Positions 16,859 to 29,764 are shown, counted from the stretch's first letter. The stretch is 64,000 bases of DNA from Paenibacillus sp. yr247 (GCF_900103825.1 NZ_FNIF01000002.1:186001-250000), one strand, 5' to 3'. A program made the numbers and translations. Notes: generated by a model not told the origin, from the sequence alone.

Positions 16859-17287
16859 ATGGCAGGTTTCTTGAATGGTCTGTTAGGTAATTTCTCGGAG
16901 GTTTCCGTGGATGAGCTCACTAGGCAGTATGGGATCTATCTCATGCCTAGCGAAAAGGTGACAACTGGCTTTAAGTTAGTCAGAGATACATTTGTAGTTA
17001 CAGATGAAAGAATCATTCTCATTGATCATCAAGGTGTAACTGGAAAAAAAACTAGGATTGCCTCCATTGACCTCGAATCCATCTATGATGTAACTATGGA
17101 AACGGCCGGTACGGGCTTCGATGATAGTGAATTGACAATTCACTACATCACATCTCCTTATTACAAAGCTAATGATGCCAAGACCGCTGCCTATAAATTT
17201 GAGTTTGGCAAAAAGTTCAACCTCCAGCCCTTCTATGTTGCAATTCTGACTCTTGCTACACAAAATCGTAAACGAATTAATGCTTAG
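16859..17287 (+). CDS. Bacterial PH-domain protein
   Basis: 142 residues from ATG 16859 after GAGGAG (an in-frame GTG at 16850 overlaps that site and is less likely). The pattern YLMPSEKVTTGFKLVRDTFVVTDERIILIDHQGVTGKKTRI followed by alternating beta strands and a final helix is that of the bacterial pleckstrin-homology-like family found in Bacillales. No membrane segment. Function is unknown; such domains usually bind proteins or lipids. A bidirectional terminator separates it from sufB. Confidence 0.75.
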   Translation: MAGFLNGLLGNFSEVSVDELTRQYGIYLMPSEKVTTGFKLVRDTFVVTDERIILIDHQGVTGKKTRIASIDLESIYDVTMETAGTGFDDSELTIHYITSPYYKANDAKTAAYKFEFGKKFNLQPFYVAILTLATQNRKRINA

Positions 17288-17300
17288 CTATTCAAATTAT

Positions 17301-17335
17301 AAAAAGCGTGCCCGAGAAATTCGGGCACGCTTTTC
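17301..17335. terminator. Bidirectional terminator between the PH-domain gene and sufB
   Basis: Perfect 14-base stem AAAAGCGTGCCCGA / TCGGGCACGCTTTT with a 5-base loop (17302-17334). T runs occur on both strands, so it can end both the PH-domain transcript and the suf operon. Confidence 0.85.
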
Positions 17336-17349
17336 GTTGTACATATTGA

Positions 17350-18747
17350 TTAACCGATGGAACCTTCCATCTCAAATTTAATGAGACGGTTCATTTCAAC
17401 GGCATATTCCATTGGAAGTTCTTTCGTGAATGGCTCAATAAAGCCCATAACGATCATTTGCGTTGCTTCAGCCTCAGTAAGACCGCGGCTCATGAGGTAG
17501 AACAATTGATCCTCAGAAACTTTGGATACTGTTGCTTCATGCTCCAACGTAATGTTGTCGTTCATGATTTCGTTATAAGGAATCGTGTCTGACGTTGACT
17601 CATTATCGAGAATCAAGGTATCGCACTTGATGTTCGCTTTGGAGCCCTGGGAATTACGTCCAAAGGAAGCCAGACCACGGTACGTTACTTTACCGCCGTG
17701 TTTGGAGATTGACTTGGACACGATTGTTGAAGTTGTATCAGGAGCCAGATGCGTCATTTTAGCGCCTGCATCTTGATGCTGCCCTTTACCAGCTACAGCG
17801 ATGGAAAGAACCATCCCTTTAGCGCCGCGGCCTTTTAGCACAACTGCTGGGTACTTCATCGTCAGTTTGGAACCGATGTTGCCATCGACCCATTCCATTG
17901 TAGCGCCTTCTTCTGCAACTGCACGTTTTGTAACGAGGTTGTAGATGTTCGGTGCCCAGTTTTGAATTGTTGTATAACGAGCACGGGAATTTTTGAGACA
18001 CACAATCTCAACTACCGCACTGTGAAGGGAGTTTGTGCTATAGATAGGAGCTGTACAGCCCTCAACGTAATGAACAAAGCTTTCTTCATCGGTAATGATT
18101 AATGTACGCTCGAACTGTCCCATGTTCTCGGAGTTAATACGGAAGTAAGCTTGCAATGGAACTTCACATTTAACACCTTTAGGAACATAGATGAAGGATC
18201 CACCGGACCATACAGCACTATTCAAAGCAGCGAATTTATTGTCGCTTGGCGGAATAATGGTACCGAAGTATTTTCTGAACAGCTCCGGGTGCTCACGAAG
18301 TGCCGTATCCGTATCTGTGAAGATAACACCTTGGTCTTCGAGTTCCTTTTGCATGCTATGATAAACGACTTCCGATTCGTACTGGGCAGATACACCCGCT
18401 AGAAATTTTTGTTCCGCCTCAGGAATACCGAGTTTATCGAATGTTTCTTTAATTTCTGTCGGAACTTCTTCCCAAGTCTTACCTTGCTTCTCAGACGGTC
18501 TTACATAGTACTGAATATCTTCGAAATCCAGATCATCCATGTTTCCGCCCCAACGTGGCATTGGCATTTTAAAGAATTGCTCCAGGGATTTCAGACGAAA
18601 CTCCAACATCCATTCGGGTTCGCCTTTAATTCTGGAGATTTCTTCAACGATTTCACGAGTTAAGCCTTTACCTGATTGAAAAATTGATTTGTGCTCATCT
18701 CTAAAACCATATTTATAATCCTCAAGATCTGGCATTTGTTTTGCCAT
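17350..18747 (-). CDS. sufB: Fe-S cluster assembly scaffold SufB
   Basis: 465 residues, the standard SufB length, from ATG 18745-18747 after AAGGAGGAATTC; the open frame to 18873 has no role. Diagnostic segments: [10 protein letters not shown] at the N-terminus, [34 protein letters not shown], and [21 protein letters not shown] near the end. It forms the SufBC2D scaffold on which Fe-S clusters are built in the cytosol. Last gene of sufC-sufD-sufS-sufU-sufB, the usual Firmicutes order. Confidence 0.97.
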   Translation of the reverse strand: MAKQMPDLEDYKYGFRDEHKSIFQSGKGLTREIVEEISRIKGEPEWMLEFRLKSLEQFFKMPMPRWGGNMDDLDFEDIQYYVRPSEKQGKTWEEVPTEIKETFDKLGIPEAEQKFLAGVSAQYESEVVYHSMQKELEDQGVIFTDTDTALREHPELFRKYFGTIIPPSDNKFAALNSAVWSGGSFIYVPKGVKCEVPLQAYFRINSENMGQFERTLIITDEESFVHYVEGCTAPIYSTNSLHSAVVEIVCLKNSRARYTTIQNWAPNIYNLVTKRAVAEEGATMEWVDGNIGSKLTMKYPAVVLKGRGAKGMVLSIAVAGKGQHQDAGAKMTHLAPDTTSTIVSKSISKHGGKVTYRGLASFGRNSQGSKANIKCDTLILDNESTSDTIPYNEIMNDNITLEHEATVSKVSEDQLFYLMSRGLTEAEATQMIVMGFIEPFTKELPMEYAVEMNRLIKFEMEGSIG

Positions 18748-18808
18748 GATGAATTCCTCCTTAGCATTTTTGTTCAGCAAAAAATTATTATATGCGAACG
18801 CTTGTGCG

Positions 18809-21748
<2,940 letters not shown>

Positions 21749-21802
21749 GGTAATCCTCCTAATATAGGGACCTTTGATTGAAGATCAAAGTCTCTCCTCT
21801 CT

Positions 21803-22633
21803 TTAGTACTTCGGCGCAGTCGTGTTCATTGGAACTTTGAATTCTTCCGTGTCTTGACCAACGGTTTCATCCACGATGCCGAGTTCTTCTTTGATCCAGT
21901 CGTAACCTTCCGCTTCTAGACGCTCAGCAAGCTCAGGACCACCGGATTTTACGATACGACCTTGCATCATAACATGTACAAAATCAGGTTTAACGTAATT
22001 TAGCAGACGTTGGTAATGCGTTATAATCAAGAATCCGCGTTCTTCGCTGCGCATAGCATTAACACCTTCAGCTACGATACGCAATGCGTCGATATCCAGA
22101 CCGGAGTCAATCTCATCCAGAATGACAAACTTAGGCTCAAGCAAAAGCATTTGAAGAATTTCGTTGCGCTTCTTCTCACCACCGGAGAAGCCTTCGTTCA
22201 GGTAACGGTGCATGAACTCTGGGTTCATTTCCAACTGCTTCATTTTGGCTTCCATTTGACGAATGAACTTGATCAAGGAGATTTCGTTACCTTCACCGCG
22301 ACGTACGTTCATTGCACTCCGCAAGAAGTCAGCGTTCGTTACGCCCGTAATTTCGCTTGGATATTGCATAGCTAAGAACAAACCAGCGCGTGCTCTCTCG
22401 TCAACAGCCATTTCGAGAACATCTTCGCCGTCCAAAGTTACTGAACCCTCGGTTACTTCATATTTCGGGTGACCCATCAGCGCGGACGCCAATGTGCTTT
22501 TACCTGTTCCGTTTGGTCCCATGATGGCATGAATTTCGCCGCCTTTGATCTCCAGGCTAAGACCTTTCAAAATTTCCTTTCCCTCGACGTTCGCTTTTAG
22601 ACCGTCTATTGTAAATGTTGATGAATTTGCCAT
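21803..22633 (-). CDS. sufC: Fe-S assembly ATPase SufC
   Basis: 276 residues, slightly longer than the usual ~255-260 because of a C-terminal tail (EFKVPMNTTAPKY). Walker A GPNGTGKST, signature FSGGEKKRNEILQ and Walker B FVILDEIDSGLDIDAL identify a SufC-type ABC ATPase that binds SufB and SufD. It is first in the suf operon; the upstream region carries a TATAAT box and a Fur-box-like palindrome. Confidence 0.97.
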   Translation of the reverse strand: MANSSTFTIDGLKANVEGKEILKGLSLEIKGGEIHAIMGPNGTGKSTLASALMGHPKYEVTEGSVTLDGEDVLEMAVDERARAGLFLAMQYPSEITGVTNADFLRSAMNVRRGEGNEISLIKFIRQMEAKMKQLEMNPEFMHRYLNEGFSGGEKKRNEILQMLLLEPKFVILDEIDSGLDIDALRIVAEGVNAMRSEERGFLIITHYQRLLNYVKPDFVHVMMQGRIVKSGGPELAERLEAEGYDWIKEELGIVDETVGQDTEEFKVPMNTTAPKY

Positions 22634-22687
22634 TTTCTTTAAGCCTCCATAATGTTTAAATGTACTAGATAAATGACAACCATTTTA

Positions 22688-22727
22688 AATGATTATCATT
22701 GATTCTCATTAGAATAATTCTATTATA
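22688..22727 (-). promoter_or_regulatory. suf operon promoter region with Fur-box-like palindrome
   Basis: On the minus strand a TATAAT box (22722-22727) lies ~90 bases upstream of sufC, but no good -35 is spaced 17 bases before it (TTGATT is only 13 away). Downstream, 22688-22700 reads AATGATAATCATT, a perfect 6-1-6 inverted repeat identical to the 13-base core of the classical Fur box; a second half-site TGAGAAT precedes it. Binding there would overlap the early transcribed region. Iron control is inferred. Confidence 0.6.
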
Positions 22728-22796
22728 ACTTACTAACTGAAATCAAGAAAGGGCAATTACATGAAAAAGGAGAGCATTTTGTGAAATGTCATCTTT

Positions 22797-23369
22797 TTAT
22801 TTCGCCAAGGTACGCTTAATTTCAGCAACTTGCGCAGCAAACTCTTCCTCGCCCAAGACGGGAACCAAGGATGAATCATCTGGTATAATAGCTTCCAACT
22901 GAATCCATGATTTGCAGCCTATATAGGCCTGCTCAATCGGAATATGTAAGGGTTGTACCCATTTATACACTCTTAATAACATAATATGCAGCGGATTTTT
23001 ACGCTTCCACTTCAATCTTTCTTCCGTGAAATTTTCTGTCCAAATGTGAAAAGGGATTAGTTTATTCAACTGCTCTTGATCGCTAATTTCAATATCTTCA
23101 ATCATTCGAGCATAAGAGCTAATCGTTACATGCGTATCCTCAGCACTCCAGCCTACTAGGGATTCATCGATAACCCCCCTGTAACCCTCTTTCAGCAGCT
23201 CCTTTCTTTGATGCTCATAAGTCGGATAGAGAAAGAAATCATTGGATTCCACTTGAAAATCTTTTGTTTCCTCAACAATGCCACCCTTACGCATAATGAA
23301 AATTTGTGTTCCATCTTCCAGTGCTTTCACAACCGATGCCCATTCTTTCAAGGCCTTTGGTTTCCCCAT
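22797..23369 (-). CDS. DUF1802 family protein
   Basis: 190 residues, soluble. The N-terminal pattern KEWASVVKALEDGTQIFIMRKGGI, then FFLYPTYEHQRKELLK, matches the DUF1802 family as I know it. No catalytic function has been assigned. It lies upstream of the suf promoter in the same direction; no terminator is obvious between its stop and the suf promoter region. Confidence 0.75.
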   Translation of the reverse strand: MGKPKALKEWASVVKALEDGTQIFIMRKGGIVEETKDFQVESNDFFLYPTYEHQRKELLKEGYRGVIDESLVGWSAEDTHVTISSYARMIEDIEISDQEQLNKLIPFHIWTENFTEERLKWKRKNPLHIMLLRVYKWVQPLHIPIEQAYIGCKSWIQLEAIIPDDSSLVPVLGEEEFAAQVAEIKRTLAK

Positions 23370-23471
23370 GACGCCAACTCCTTGTTCTCCTCATTAATTA
23401 ATCTATCTATTATAAGGAATCTAAGGCGCCAAGACAATGTGATATATGAGATATGAAACTCTACATAAGAA

Positions 23472-23498
23472 AGGGATGGCGCAAGCGCAGCCATCCCT
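23472..23498 (-). terminator. Terminator after the 56-residue protein gene
   Basis: Minus-strand stem AGGGATGGC / GCCATCCCT around a 9-base GC-rich loop, followed by TTTCTTATG. It ends the transcript of the small gene just upstream in transcription. Confidence 0.6.
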
Positions 23499-23508
23499 AA
23501 GCTTTCTC

Positions 23509-23679
23509 TTATTTCGAAGTATTAGCGTAATACGTTGGTTGTATACGGGCAAACTGTTCTTGATTCTGTTTCATAGGATTCGGATCAGCAGCCGTGCTAG
23601 GTGATTCCGCATCGAAAGCAATCAGAAACAGAACACAACAAGCGGCTACAATTAGCAGCAGATTCAGGATTTTTATCAC
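23509..23679 (-). CDS. 56-residue membrane-anchored peptide
   Basis: Too short for routine ORF lists. GTG at 23677-23679 follows GGAGG by 8 bases; the frame runs 56 codons to TAA. The first ~22 residues are strongly hydrophobic (ILNLLLIVAACCVLFLIAF), and the rest is polar and extracytoplasmic (MKQNQEQFARIQPTYYA). A good ribosome binding site and a terminator right after the stop argue that it is real. Function unknown. Confidence 0.6.
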   Translation of the reverse strand: MIKILNLLLIVAACCVLFLIAFDAESPSTAADPNPMKQNQEQFARIQPTYYANTSK

Positions 23680-23769
23680 TTTGGCATCCTCCAGAACTGT
23701 TTTGCCTCAAGTATAGCCAAGTTTCATCATGCTCATGTTTGTTCAAGTTGAAGATTTTGTAAATTTGGA

Positions 23770-24222
23770 CTAACCTAGGAACGATTGCAGCATCCAGCGA
23801 TGCTTTTCCAAGGATGTTTGAATGGCTAGAAGCATGTCAGCCGTGGTATCATCTTGGACTTCTTCACAAGCTTGCCTCCCGGCTTTCAATTCTTGTGTTA
23901 GTATTGTGAAATCTTCAATGACAGCTTCAACCATTTTCGTAGCGGTTTCCGTTCCCAAGGCCTCTTTTAAGGAAGATACTTCGATATAAGCTCTCATTGT
24001 AGCTGCAGGTTGACCACCGATAGCAAGTAAGCGTTCAGCTAGCTCGTCCACGTGAAGAGCAGCCTCATTATACAGTTCTTCAAATTTAACGTGCAGTGTA
24101 AAAAATTGATTACCTTTCACATACCAGTGGAAATTGTGAAGCTTGACATAAAGTAAACCCCAATTTGCAATTTGCTTATTCAGAACTATCTGAATGGATT
24201 GTGTTAAAGATGCTGTCACCAT
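23770..24222 (-). CDS. Dps/ferritin-like DNA-protecting protein
   Basis: 150 residues. The Dps ferroxidase ligands are present: HNFHWYVKG (His), then FEELYNEAALHVDELAERL (Asp/Glu). Such proteins form 12-subunit shells that oxidise and store iron with H2O2, protecting DNA. B. subtilis relatives are MrgA and Dps. Start ATG 24220-24222 after GGAGG. I looked for a PerR or Fur box in the ~200 bases upstream and saw no convincing one. Confidence 0.92.
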   Translation of the reverse strand: MVTASLTQSIQIVLNKQIANWGLLYVKLHNFHWYVKGNQFFTLHVKFEELYNEAALHVDELAERLLAIGGQPAATMRAYIEVSSLKEALGTETATKMVEAVIEDFTILTQELKAGRQACEEVQDDTTADMLLAIQTSLEKHRWMLQSFLG

Positions 24223-24428
24223 TATAAAGCCTCCTAATTGTTATTTACGAATCGTTTATGTTCATTCACACGCTAATTTACGTTAGAATCACTTATTTTA
24301 TGTAAATTGTGCAACATTTCCGAAGTTAGTATTTCATGCAACAACATTTTATCTTATACTAGGTAAAGATGAATAATACACAGTAAATTAGTTGGAATTA
24401 AATCCAATGAACCATAGGAGGCAACAAC
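24223..24428. other. Divergent promoter region between dps and mtnK
   Basis: 206 AT-rich bases hold the control signals for both divergent genes. I could not assign a confident -10/-35 pair and see no S-box (SAM) riboswitch ahead of mtnK. Confidence 0.4.
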
Positions 24429-25655
24429 ATGTCCACATATCATTCTTTAAGTGAAGCCGAAGCCATTGAATACGCGCGCCATATTCCGAATTTGTTTCAA
24501 TCAGGCGCAGAGCTGACTAGCCACGAAATCGGGGACGGCAACTTAAATCTGGTTTTTCGCATATCAGAAACAGCTACAGGGAAAAGTATTATTTTGAAAC
24601 AAGCACTTCCTTATGCCAAAGTCGTCGGCGATTCTTGGCCGTTAACACTAGATCGTGCACGAATTGAAAGCGAAGCGCTCTTAATTGAAAAAGCCTTGAA
24701 TCCAGACCTTGTGCCTCACGTTTATGCCTATGACGCAGATCTTGCACTTACCGTGATGGAGGATTTGAGTGATCATATCATTATGCGCAAAGGATTAATT
24801 GAACTTAACCAGTACCCACTCTTTGCTGAACATATCGGTCGTTTTCTAGCAAATACGTTATTCTTCACTTCGGATCTAGGCAAAAACCAACAGGAAAAGA
24901 AAATCCAACAGGGTCGATTCATCAACCCCGAGCTTTGCAAAATTACAGAGGATTTAATCTTCGATGATCCGTATCGTGATGCAGAAACAAACAATATCGA
25001 AGATCAGATCCGTGATGCGGCTGAGCAGCTTTGGGCGGACAGCGAGCTTCATTTTGAAGTAGCCATCCTTCGCAATAAATTCCTTACTCATGCACAAGCG
25101 CTCCTTCATGGCGATCTGCATACGGGAAGTATCTTTATCAAGCCGGATTCAACAAAAGTGATTGATCCTGAGTTCGCCTTTTATGGACCAATGGGTTTTG
25201 ATATTGGCGCTGTGCTCGCTAACCTCATCCTCAACTTCGCGGGTCAAGAGGGCTGGAGTAAGGATCATGCAAGCCGCGAAGCCTATCGTTCTTATTTATT
25301 ACAAACTGTGAAGGATGTATGGAAGCATTTCGAAACGAATTTCCGTGCCTTGTGGAATGAACACGGTGTCGATCGTATATTTCAAACGCCCGGCTATCAG
25401 GATTACTTCCTAGCCAATCTGCTCCAAGATACAGTTGGATTCGCAGGAACTAAAATGGTGCGCCGTGTGGTCGGACTTGCCCATGTCGCAGATATTGATA
25501 AAATCGAAGATGCAGCTGCAAGAGAACGTGCACAGCGCTTGGCGTTAGCTATTGGCACTTCATTCATTCGTTTCAATCGTCAAGTGAAATCAATCGATGA
25601 GCTTATTGCCATCGCCACCAAAGAATCAACAGTAGAAAGAGGATTTGTGCTATGA
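24429..25655 (+). CDS. mtnK: S-methyl-5-thioribose kinase MtnK
   Basis: 408 residues. Kinase-like motifs [11 protein letters not shown] (glycine-rich loop), [11 protein letters not shown] (catalytic loop, Asp) and [16 protein letters not shown] (metal-binding Asp with FYGPMGFD) are those of MtnK. It phosphorylates methylthioribose at O1 in methionine salvage. ATG follows AGGAGGCAACAAC. The next gene overlaps by four bases (ATGA). Confidence 0.95.
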   Translation: MSTYHSLSEAEAIEYARHIPNLFQSGAELTSHEIGDGNLNLVFRISETATGKSIILKQALPYAKVVGDSWPLTLDRARIESEALLIEKALNPDLVPHVYAYDADLALTVMEDLSDHIIMRKGLIELNQYPLFAEHIGRFLANTLFFTSDLGKNQQEKKIQQGRFINPELCKITEDLIFDDPYRDAETNNIEDQIRDAAEQLWADSELHFEVAILRNKFLTHAQALLHGDLHTGSIFIKPDSTKVIDPEFAFYGPMGFDIGAVLANLILNFAGQEGWSKDHASREAYRSYLLQTVKDVWKHFETNFRALWNEHGVDRIFQTPGYQDYFLANLLQDTVGFAGTKMVRRVVGLAHVADIDKIEDAAARERAQRLALAIGTSFIRFNRQVKSIDELIAIATKESTVERGFVL

Positions 25656-26749
25656 CCAACACGAACCAACATGTAGATGGCTTGGTAGGGCAAAACCTTG
25701 ACGGTCAAGGTGCTTTGCAATCCTTGCGTTGGAATGGCAAGCAGCTTGATCTGCTAGATCAACGATTGCTGCCCGAAGAGATTTTGTATTTGCCGCTGGA
25801 GACACCGATAGAGGTGTGGGAAGCGATTCGGCACTTAAAGGTTCGCGGCGCGCCAGCGATAGGAATCGCCGCCGCGTATGGAGTTTACCTTGGCATCCGT
25901 GAAGTGGATGCTCAGGCGGATGAGCTTCTGGCGGAAGTCCAGAAGCAAGCGGACTATCTGGCGACGTCACGTCCGACAGCAGTGAATTTGTTCTGGGCGC
26001 TAGATCGCATGCGAGCGCGGGCCGTGACCTTGGCAGCAGCGGGCGTAAGCCCGGCTGCCTTCAAGGAAGCTCTCCTGGACGAGGCGCAGAAGATTCAAGC
26101 AGAGGACGAGGAGACGAACCGGCTAATCGGCGAACATGCGTTAACGCTGTTCAAGGATGGGTTCGGCGTGCTGACGCATTGCAACGCCGGTGGGTTAGCG
26201 ACAGCCAAGTACGGCACGGCGCTAGCGCCGTTCTACTTGGCCAAGGAAAAAGGCGTGAACATCAAGGTGTTCGCGGATGAGACCCGCCCCGTACTGCAAG
26301 GCGCGCGGCTGACAGCCTTTGAACTCCAGCAAGCTGGCGTCGACGTAACGCTGATCTGTGATAACATGGCCGGCGCGGTCATGTCGAAGGGCTGGATCCA
26401 AGCAGTCATCGTAGGAACGGATCGCGTGGCGGCTAACGGTGACGTTGCCAACAAGATCGGTACCTACAGTGTCGCAGTGTTGGCGAAGGCCCACGGGATT
26501 CCATTTTACGTAGCGAGCCCGCTTTCCACAATTGATTTGAATACACCTACCGGCGGGGACATCCCCATTGAAGAACGTCATGAGGATGAAATTACCCAAG
26601 GCTTCGGTAAACGCACAGCCCCATTAGGCGTGAAAGTGTTCAACCCAGCCTTCGACGTTACACCTAATGAATATGTGACAGCTATTATTACCGAAAAGGG
26701 AATTGTCCAAGCACCTTATACGGAAAACTTACGGAAGCTGTTTGAATAG
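25652..26749 (+). CDS. mtnA: S-methyl-5-thioribose-1-phosphate isomerase MtnA
   Basis: 365 residues. Motifs [30 protein letters not shown] (catalytic Cys) and [18 protein letters not shown] (catalytic Asp) define MtnA. It converts methylthioribose-1-phosphate to the ribulose form. Translationally coupled to mtnK. Later enzymes of the pathway are not in the window. The middle of the gene is more GC-rich than neighbouring DNA. Confidence 0.96.
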   Translation: MTNTNQHVDGLVGQNLDGQGALQSLRWNGKQLDLLDQRLLPEEILYLPLETPIEVWEAIRHLKVRGAPAIGIAAAYGVYLGIREVDAQADELLAEVQKQADYLATSRPTAVNLFWALDRMRARAVTLAAAGVSPAAFKEALLDEAQKIQAEDEETNRLIGEHALTLFKDGFGVLTHCNAGGLATAKYGTALAPFYLAKEKGVNIKVFADETRPVLQGARLTAFELQQAGVDVTLICDNMAGAVMSKGWIQAVIVGTDRVAANGDVANKIGTYSVAVLAKAHGIPFYVASPLSTIDLNTPTGGDIPIEERHEDEITQGFGKRTAPLGVKVFNPAFDVTPNEYVTAIITEKGIVQAPYTENLRKLFE

Positions 26750-26764
26750 ACTTCTATACACAGA

Positions 26765-26812
26765 AAAAGGCTGTTCCCTAAGTAGATCATTCTACGAGGG
26801 GAACAGCCTTTT
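26765..26812. terminator. Bidirectional terminator between mtnA and the AraC gene
   Basis: Stem AAAAGGCTGTTCCC (26765-26778) with GGGAACAGCCTTTT (26799-26812); the loop contains a further short stem GTAGA/TCTAC. T-rich sequence flanks both sides. Confidence 0.85.
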
Positions 26813-26815
26813 CTT

Positions 26816-27772
26816 TTATACATAACTCATTACATTTTCGCGGTAATGATTTGGAGTGACACCATGTGCTTTTTTGAAAACATAGTGCAAATAGTTACTG
26901 GAAGCAAATCCATTGCTTTCTGCAATTTTCTCAAGGGTCATCGAGGTTTGCAATAACTCCGTGCATACATGCTTAAGTCGAACTTGTTCTAAGTATTCGC
27001 TGAACGAAATGTTCGCCTGCTCCTTAAAGATGCGCTGAAGCTGCCTTGAGCTGATCTGTAGGCGTTCAGCTACCCCTTCAAGCGTTAGCGGACGACGGAA
27101 GTTATCCTCGATGAATTGAACGGCAAGCTGATAACGATAGCTCTTCATATCGCGTGCAGGCAAATTCAACCCGTGATGATCCGCTTTATAAGCACCTATC
27201 GTCCTTAGCAGCATCTGCACAATGGACTGTTTAATAATGGTATATTGACCTAGCTGATTGCTGCGCCAAGCTTCATAGGCGACTAGAAAGCACTTCATTG
27301 CTTCCTGTCGGTCTAATGCAGGGATGTGAGGAAGTTCGCTCAACTGCCTTAAGCAGGCATCTGCTTCTGCGATCTCCCAAGCTTGTCCCCACGCCCCAGA
27401 CTCCGGTTTAGAGCCTTGCTCATCCTCATCCAGATCCAGCTTTACAATATCAATATGCAGACAAAGTTCACCCATGGCTTCCCGATCATCGGCCTCTTGA
27501 CGATGACTGACGCCGGGTGCCGTTACATAAAGCATGCCTTCTTGAAGAGGATGTGTAACACCGTCCAAGACTACTTTGCCTTTTCCACAGGGGATATAAT
27601 GAAATTCATACTCAGAATGTTGATGAAAATCTATAATGGTTCCGGCAGGAAAGGAAGTCAGATGACAGCGCAGTACACGTAGTCCATAAGAACCCCATCG
27701 GAAGCTTAGTTCCAAGCGATCCAATGCCCTTGGATTCTCAAGCATCGGTTCGAAGTAAAATGGCTGACTCAT
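26816..27772 (-). CDS. AraC-family transcriptional regulator with cupin domain
   Basis: 318 residues from ATG 27770-27772 after AAAGGTG. Residues ~20-115 are a cupin-like effector domain (FHQHSEYEFHYIPCGKGKV, GVSHRQEADD). The C-terminal ~100 residues carry two helix-turn-helix motifs (LEGVAERLQISSRQLQRIFK and LEKIAESNGFASSNYLHYVF). Probably senses a carbohydrate-related ligand and controls the adjacent oxidoreductase gene, 32 bases upstream in the same direction; this is inference. Confidence 0.9.
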   Translation of the reverse strand: MSQPFYFEPMLENPRALDRLELSFRWGSYGLRVLRCHLTSFPAGTIIDFHQHSEYEFHYIPCGKGKVVLDGVTHPLQEGMLYVTAPGVSHRQEADDREAMGELCLHIDIVKLDLDEDEQGSKPESGAWGQAWEIAEADACLRQLSELPHIPALDRQEAMKCFLVAYEAWRSNQLGQYTIIKQSIVQMLLRTIGAYKADHHGLNLPARDMKSYRYQLAVQFIEDNFRRPLTLEGVAERLQISSRQLQRIFKEQANISFSEYLEQVRLKHVCTELLQTSMTLEKIAESNGFASSNYLHYVFKKAHGVTPNHYRENVMSYV

Positions 27773-27804
27773 CCGTAACACCTTTCCTTTCAAGCTTGAG
27801 ATAG

Positions 27805-28824
27805 TTACTGGGCTAATGAATCAAGTCGAACTTGCTGCTTCGTCGCAACAGAACGATTCGAAGCCTCCATCAGCTTCGTTAAGTCCACTGCTAGCCCAAT
27901 ATTTTCAACTGCTTTAGTCCCGTTTTGAATATGGGTAACCCATTGATCAAAAGCAGATGGCTTCGCTTCTGGACCGTTCTCATACGCAACCCATTGGGCG
28001 CTCGCATCAGCAAGCTTTTTTGTACGAAGTAAGACTCTACCATCATGGTCGGAATAAAGCACACTGCCATCGGTACCGTGAACTTCGATCACAAACGGTG
28101 AAAAGGCGTTCACAAAACCAGCTTCTACAATGCCTAGTGCTCCGTTCTCATACTGAAGGGTTGCTACGGCATTATCTTCCACTTCTCTACCCGTTACATA
28201 ACCATAAGAAGCGCTTACAGCTTCTGGCAGCCCCAACAATAAACGAGTTAAATACATAGGATGACAACCGAGATCAATTAAGGCGCCTCCGCCACATTGC
28301 TCTGCATTATAGAAATGCTCCGGTAACCAACCCTTCGGATTGGCATCTGTAGATATGCCGCCATTGTGTGATAAGCGTGTACGAACGAGTGTAACCTGTC
28401 CGAGCAATTCCTTTTCAACAATTTCTTGAATCGCTAACGTATATGATGGATTCAAACGAGGCAATGAAACAGTCAATGTCACACCCGCTTCATTAACTGC
28501 ATCCAGAATCTCATTGACTTCGTGTAACGTTGGCGCAATAACTTTTTCTGTAAAAATATGTTTGCCTGCTTTCGCTGCAGCAATCATTACGTCGCGATGT
28601 AGGTTAGTCGGCGTATCCACAACGACACCATCAATGTCCTTATTTGCCAATAGCTCAGCCAGATCCGAGTAAAAGGTAACTCCGCGCTGCTCAGCTTCCG
28701 CTTGTCCGCGTTCTGGAATCTCATCCCAAACCGCAACGATCTCTGTATCCGCATGCTCTGTAACTTGTTTAGCATAGTCCTTTGCATGCACGTGCCAAAA
28801 ACTTAACATTGCTACTTTAATCAT
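27805..28824 (-). CDS. Gfo/Idh/MocA family oxidoreductase
   Basis: 339 residues from ATG 28822-28824 after GGAGGTTAAT. The N-terminal Rossmann fold has AMLSFWHVHAKDY in place of the usual GxGxxG, then DGVVVDTPTNLHRDV and GKHIFTEKVIAPT, the family's EKP-like motif with Val for Pro's neighbour. GGGALIDLGCHPMYL supplies the typical active-site GxxxDxGxH motif. These enzymes oxidise or reduce sugars or cyclitols with NAD(P). Likely co-transcribed with the AraC regulator. Confidence 0.9.
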   Translation of the reverse strand: MIKVAMLSFWHVHAKDYAKQVTEHADTEIVAVWDEIPERGQAEAEQRGVTFYSDLAELLANKDIDGVVVDTPTNLHRDVMIAAAKAGKHIFTEKVIAPTLHEVNEILDAVNEAGVTLTVSLPRLNPSYTLAIQEIVEKELLGQVTLVRTRLSHNGGISTDANPKGWLPEHFYNAEQCGGGALIDLGCHPMYLTRLLLGLPEAVSASYGYVTGREVEDNAVATLQYENGALGIVEAGFVNAFSPFVIEVHGTDGSVLYSDHDGRVLLRTKKLADASAQWVAYENGPEAKPSAFDQWVTHIQNGTKAVENIGLAVDLTKLMEASNRSVATKQQVRLDSLAQ

Positions 28825-28924
28825 ATTAACCTCCAAATAAGTGACTTGGACTCATTGTAACATGCTATAGCAGCCTGATAAATTTCGAATAAGCGACAGT
28901 TTGAGGTGCAAAATAACGACATTA

Positions 28925-29764
28925 CTATTTGGTTACAGGTACTGCATTATAATACTCTTCCATCGTCAACTTTTTTGTTTCCAGATCTTTAGATACATCT
29001 ACCCCTACATAGCGAATGTGCCATGGCTCGTATTGATAACCGGTGATCGCTGATTTGCCTTTGGGATAACGGATAATAAAACCATACTCAGCTGCATGTT
29101 TATCAAGCCAATTCGCTTCCTTTGTCCCGCCAAAGCAATCTTCCGCCGCACACTTCCCATCGCTGCTGGTTACATCGATTGCAAGTCCCGTTTCATGCTC
29201 ACTTGTTCCAGGAACAGCACTGTACATCTTGGCTTTCTCTTCGCCGTCTTTAAGCACATAGCGCTGAAAAATAGATTTTTGCGTCGCGTAAGAACGATAA
29301 GCCGAAACACCGGCAAGATGAATACCATCCTTCTCCGCTCCTGCAAAAAGCTTTTCGATCGCACTCGCGGCGATGCTGCGCATTTTACGCTTTTCAATTT
29401 TCTCGGCAAATACAAATGCAATTTCTGGATAGACCAAGTCAGTCGGCTCGTAGCTTGCAGGCAGCGAATATTGCTTATTCACAAGAGCTGTCACACTTTC
29501 CGGCTTCGCAATGACTTGAATAGCTCCATTTTTTGGCGGAACTGCAGAGACCGCTGGGGAAGCCGTTGGTACCGGTGATGGTTGTTGGGTTATTGTAGAA
29601 GATGGAGGAGGAGAGGCCGATGCTGCTGGACTTACTGCGCTAACTGAAGAAGTGGGCGTCGCAGTGGGGCTGACACTAGGAGCTACTTCCCCCTTGCTGC
29701 TGCAACCTGTTACTATCGATAACGCCATGAGTATGGCGAGCGAGTATTTCGTCTTGTTATTCAT
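28925..29764 (-). CDS. VanY-type D-alanyl-D-alanine carboxypeptidase lipoprotein
   Basis: 279 residues. Lipobox VTGC near residue 21, then a ~60-residue Ser/Pro/Thr/Val-rich linker. The M15B peptidase domain has SAYRSYATQKSIFQRYV, TSEHETGLAIDV (zinc His and Asp) and EPWHIRYVG (third zinc ligand and catalytic Glu). It trims the terminal D-Ala of peptidoglycan stem peptides outside the cell. No van regulatory genes are nearby, so a housekeeping wall role is more likely than glycopeptide resistance. Confidence 0.92.
   Translation of the reverse strand: MNNKTKYSLAILMALSIVTGCSSKGEVAPSVSPTATPTSSVSAVSPAASASPPPSSTITQQPSPVPTASPAVSAVPPKNGAIQVIAKPESVTALVNKQYSLPASYEPTDLVYPEIAFVFAEKIEKRKMRSIAASAIEKLFAGAEKDGIHLAGVSAYRSYATQKSIFQRYVLKDGEEKAKMYSAVPGTSEHETGLAIDVTSSDGKCAAEDCFGGTKEANWLDKHAAEYGFIIRYPKGKSAITGYQYEPWHIRYVGVDVSKDLETKKLTMEEYYNAVPVTK

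Noticed and set aside
24223-24428. Possible SAM (S-box) riboswitch upstream of the methionine salvage genes mtnK-mtnA.
   Set aside because: The ~200-base divergent region is too AT-rich and lacks the conserved S-box sequence elements and a terminator hairpin.
28925-29764. Vancomycin resistance determinant.
   Set aside because: VanY-type carboxypeptidases are common housekeeping enzymes; no vanHAX or vanRS genes are nearby.
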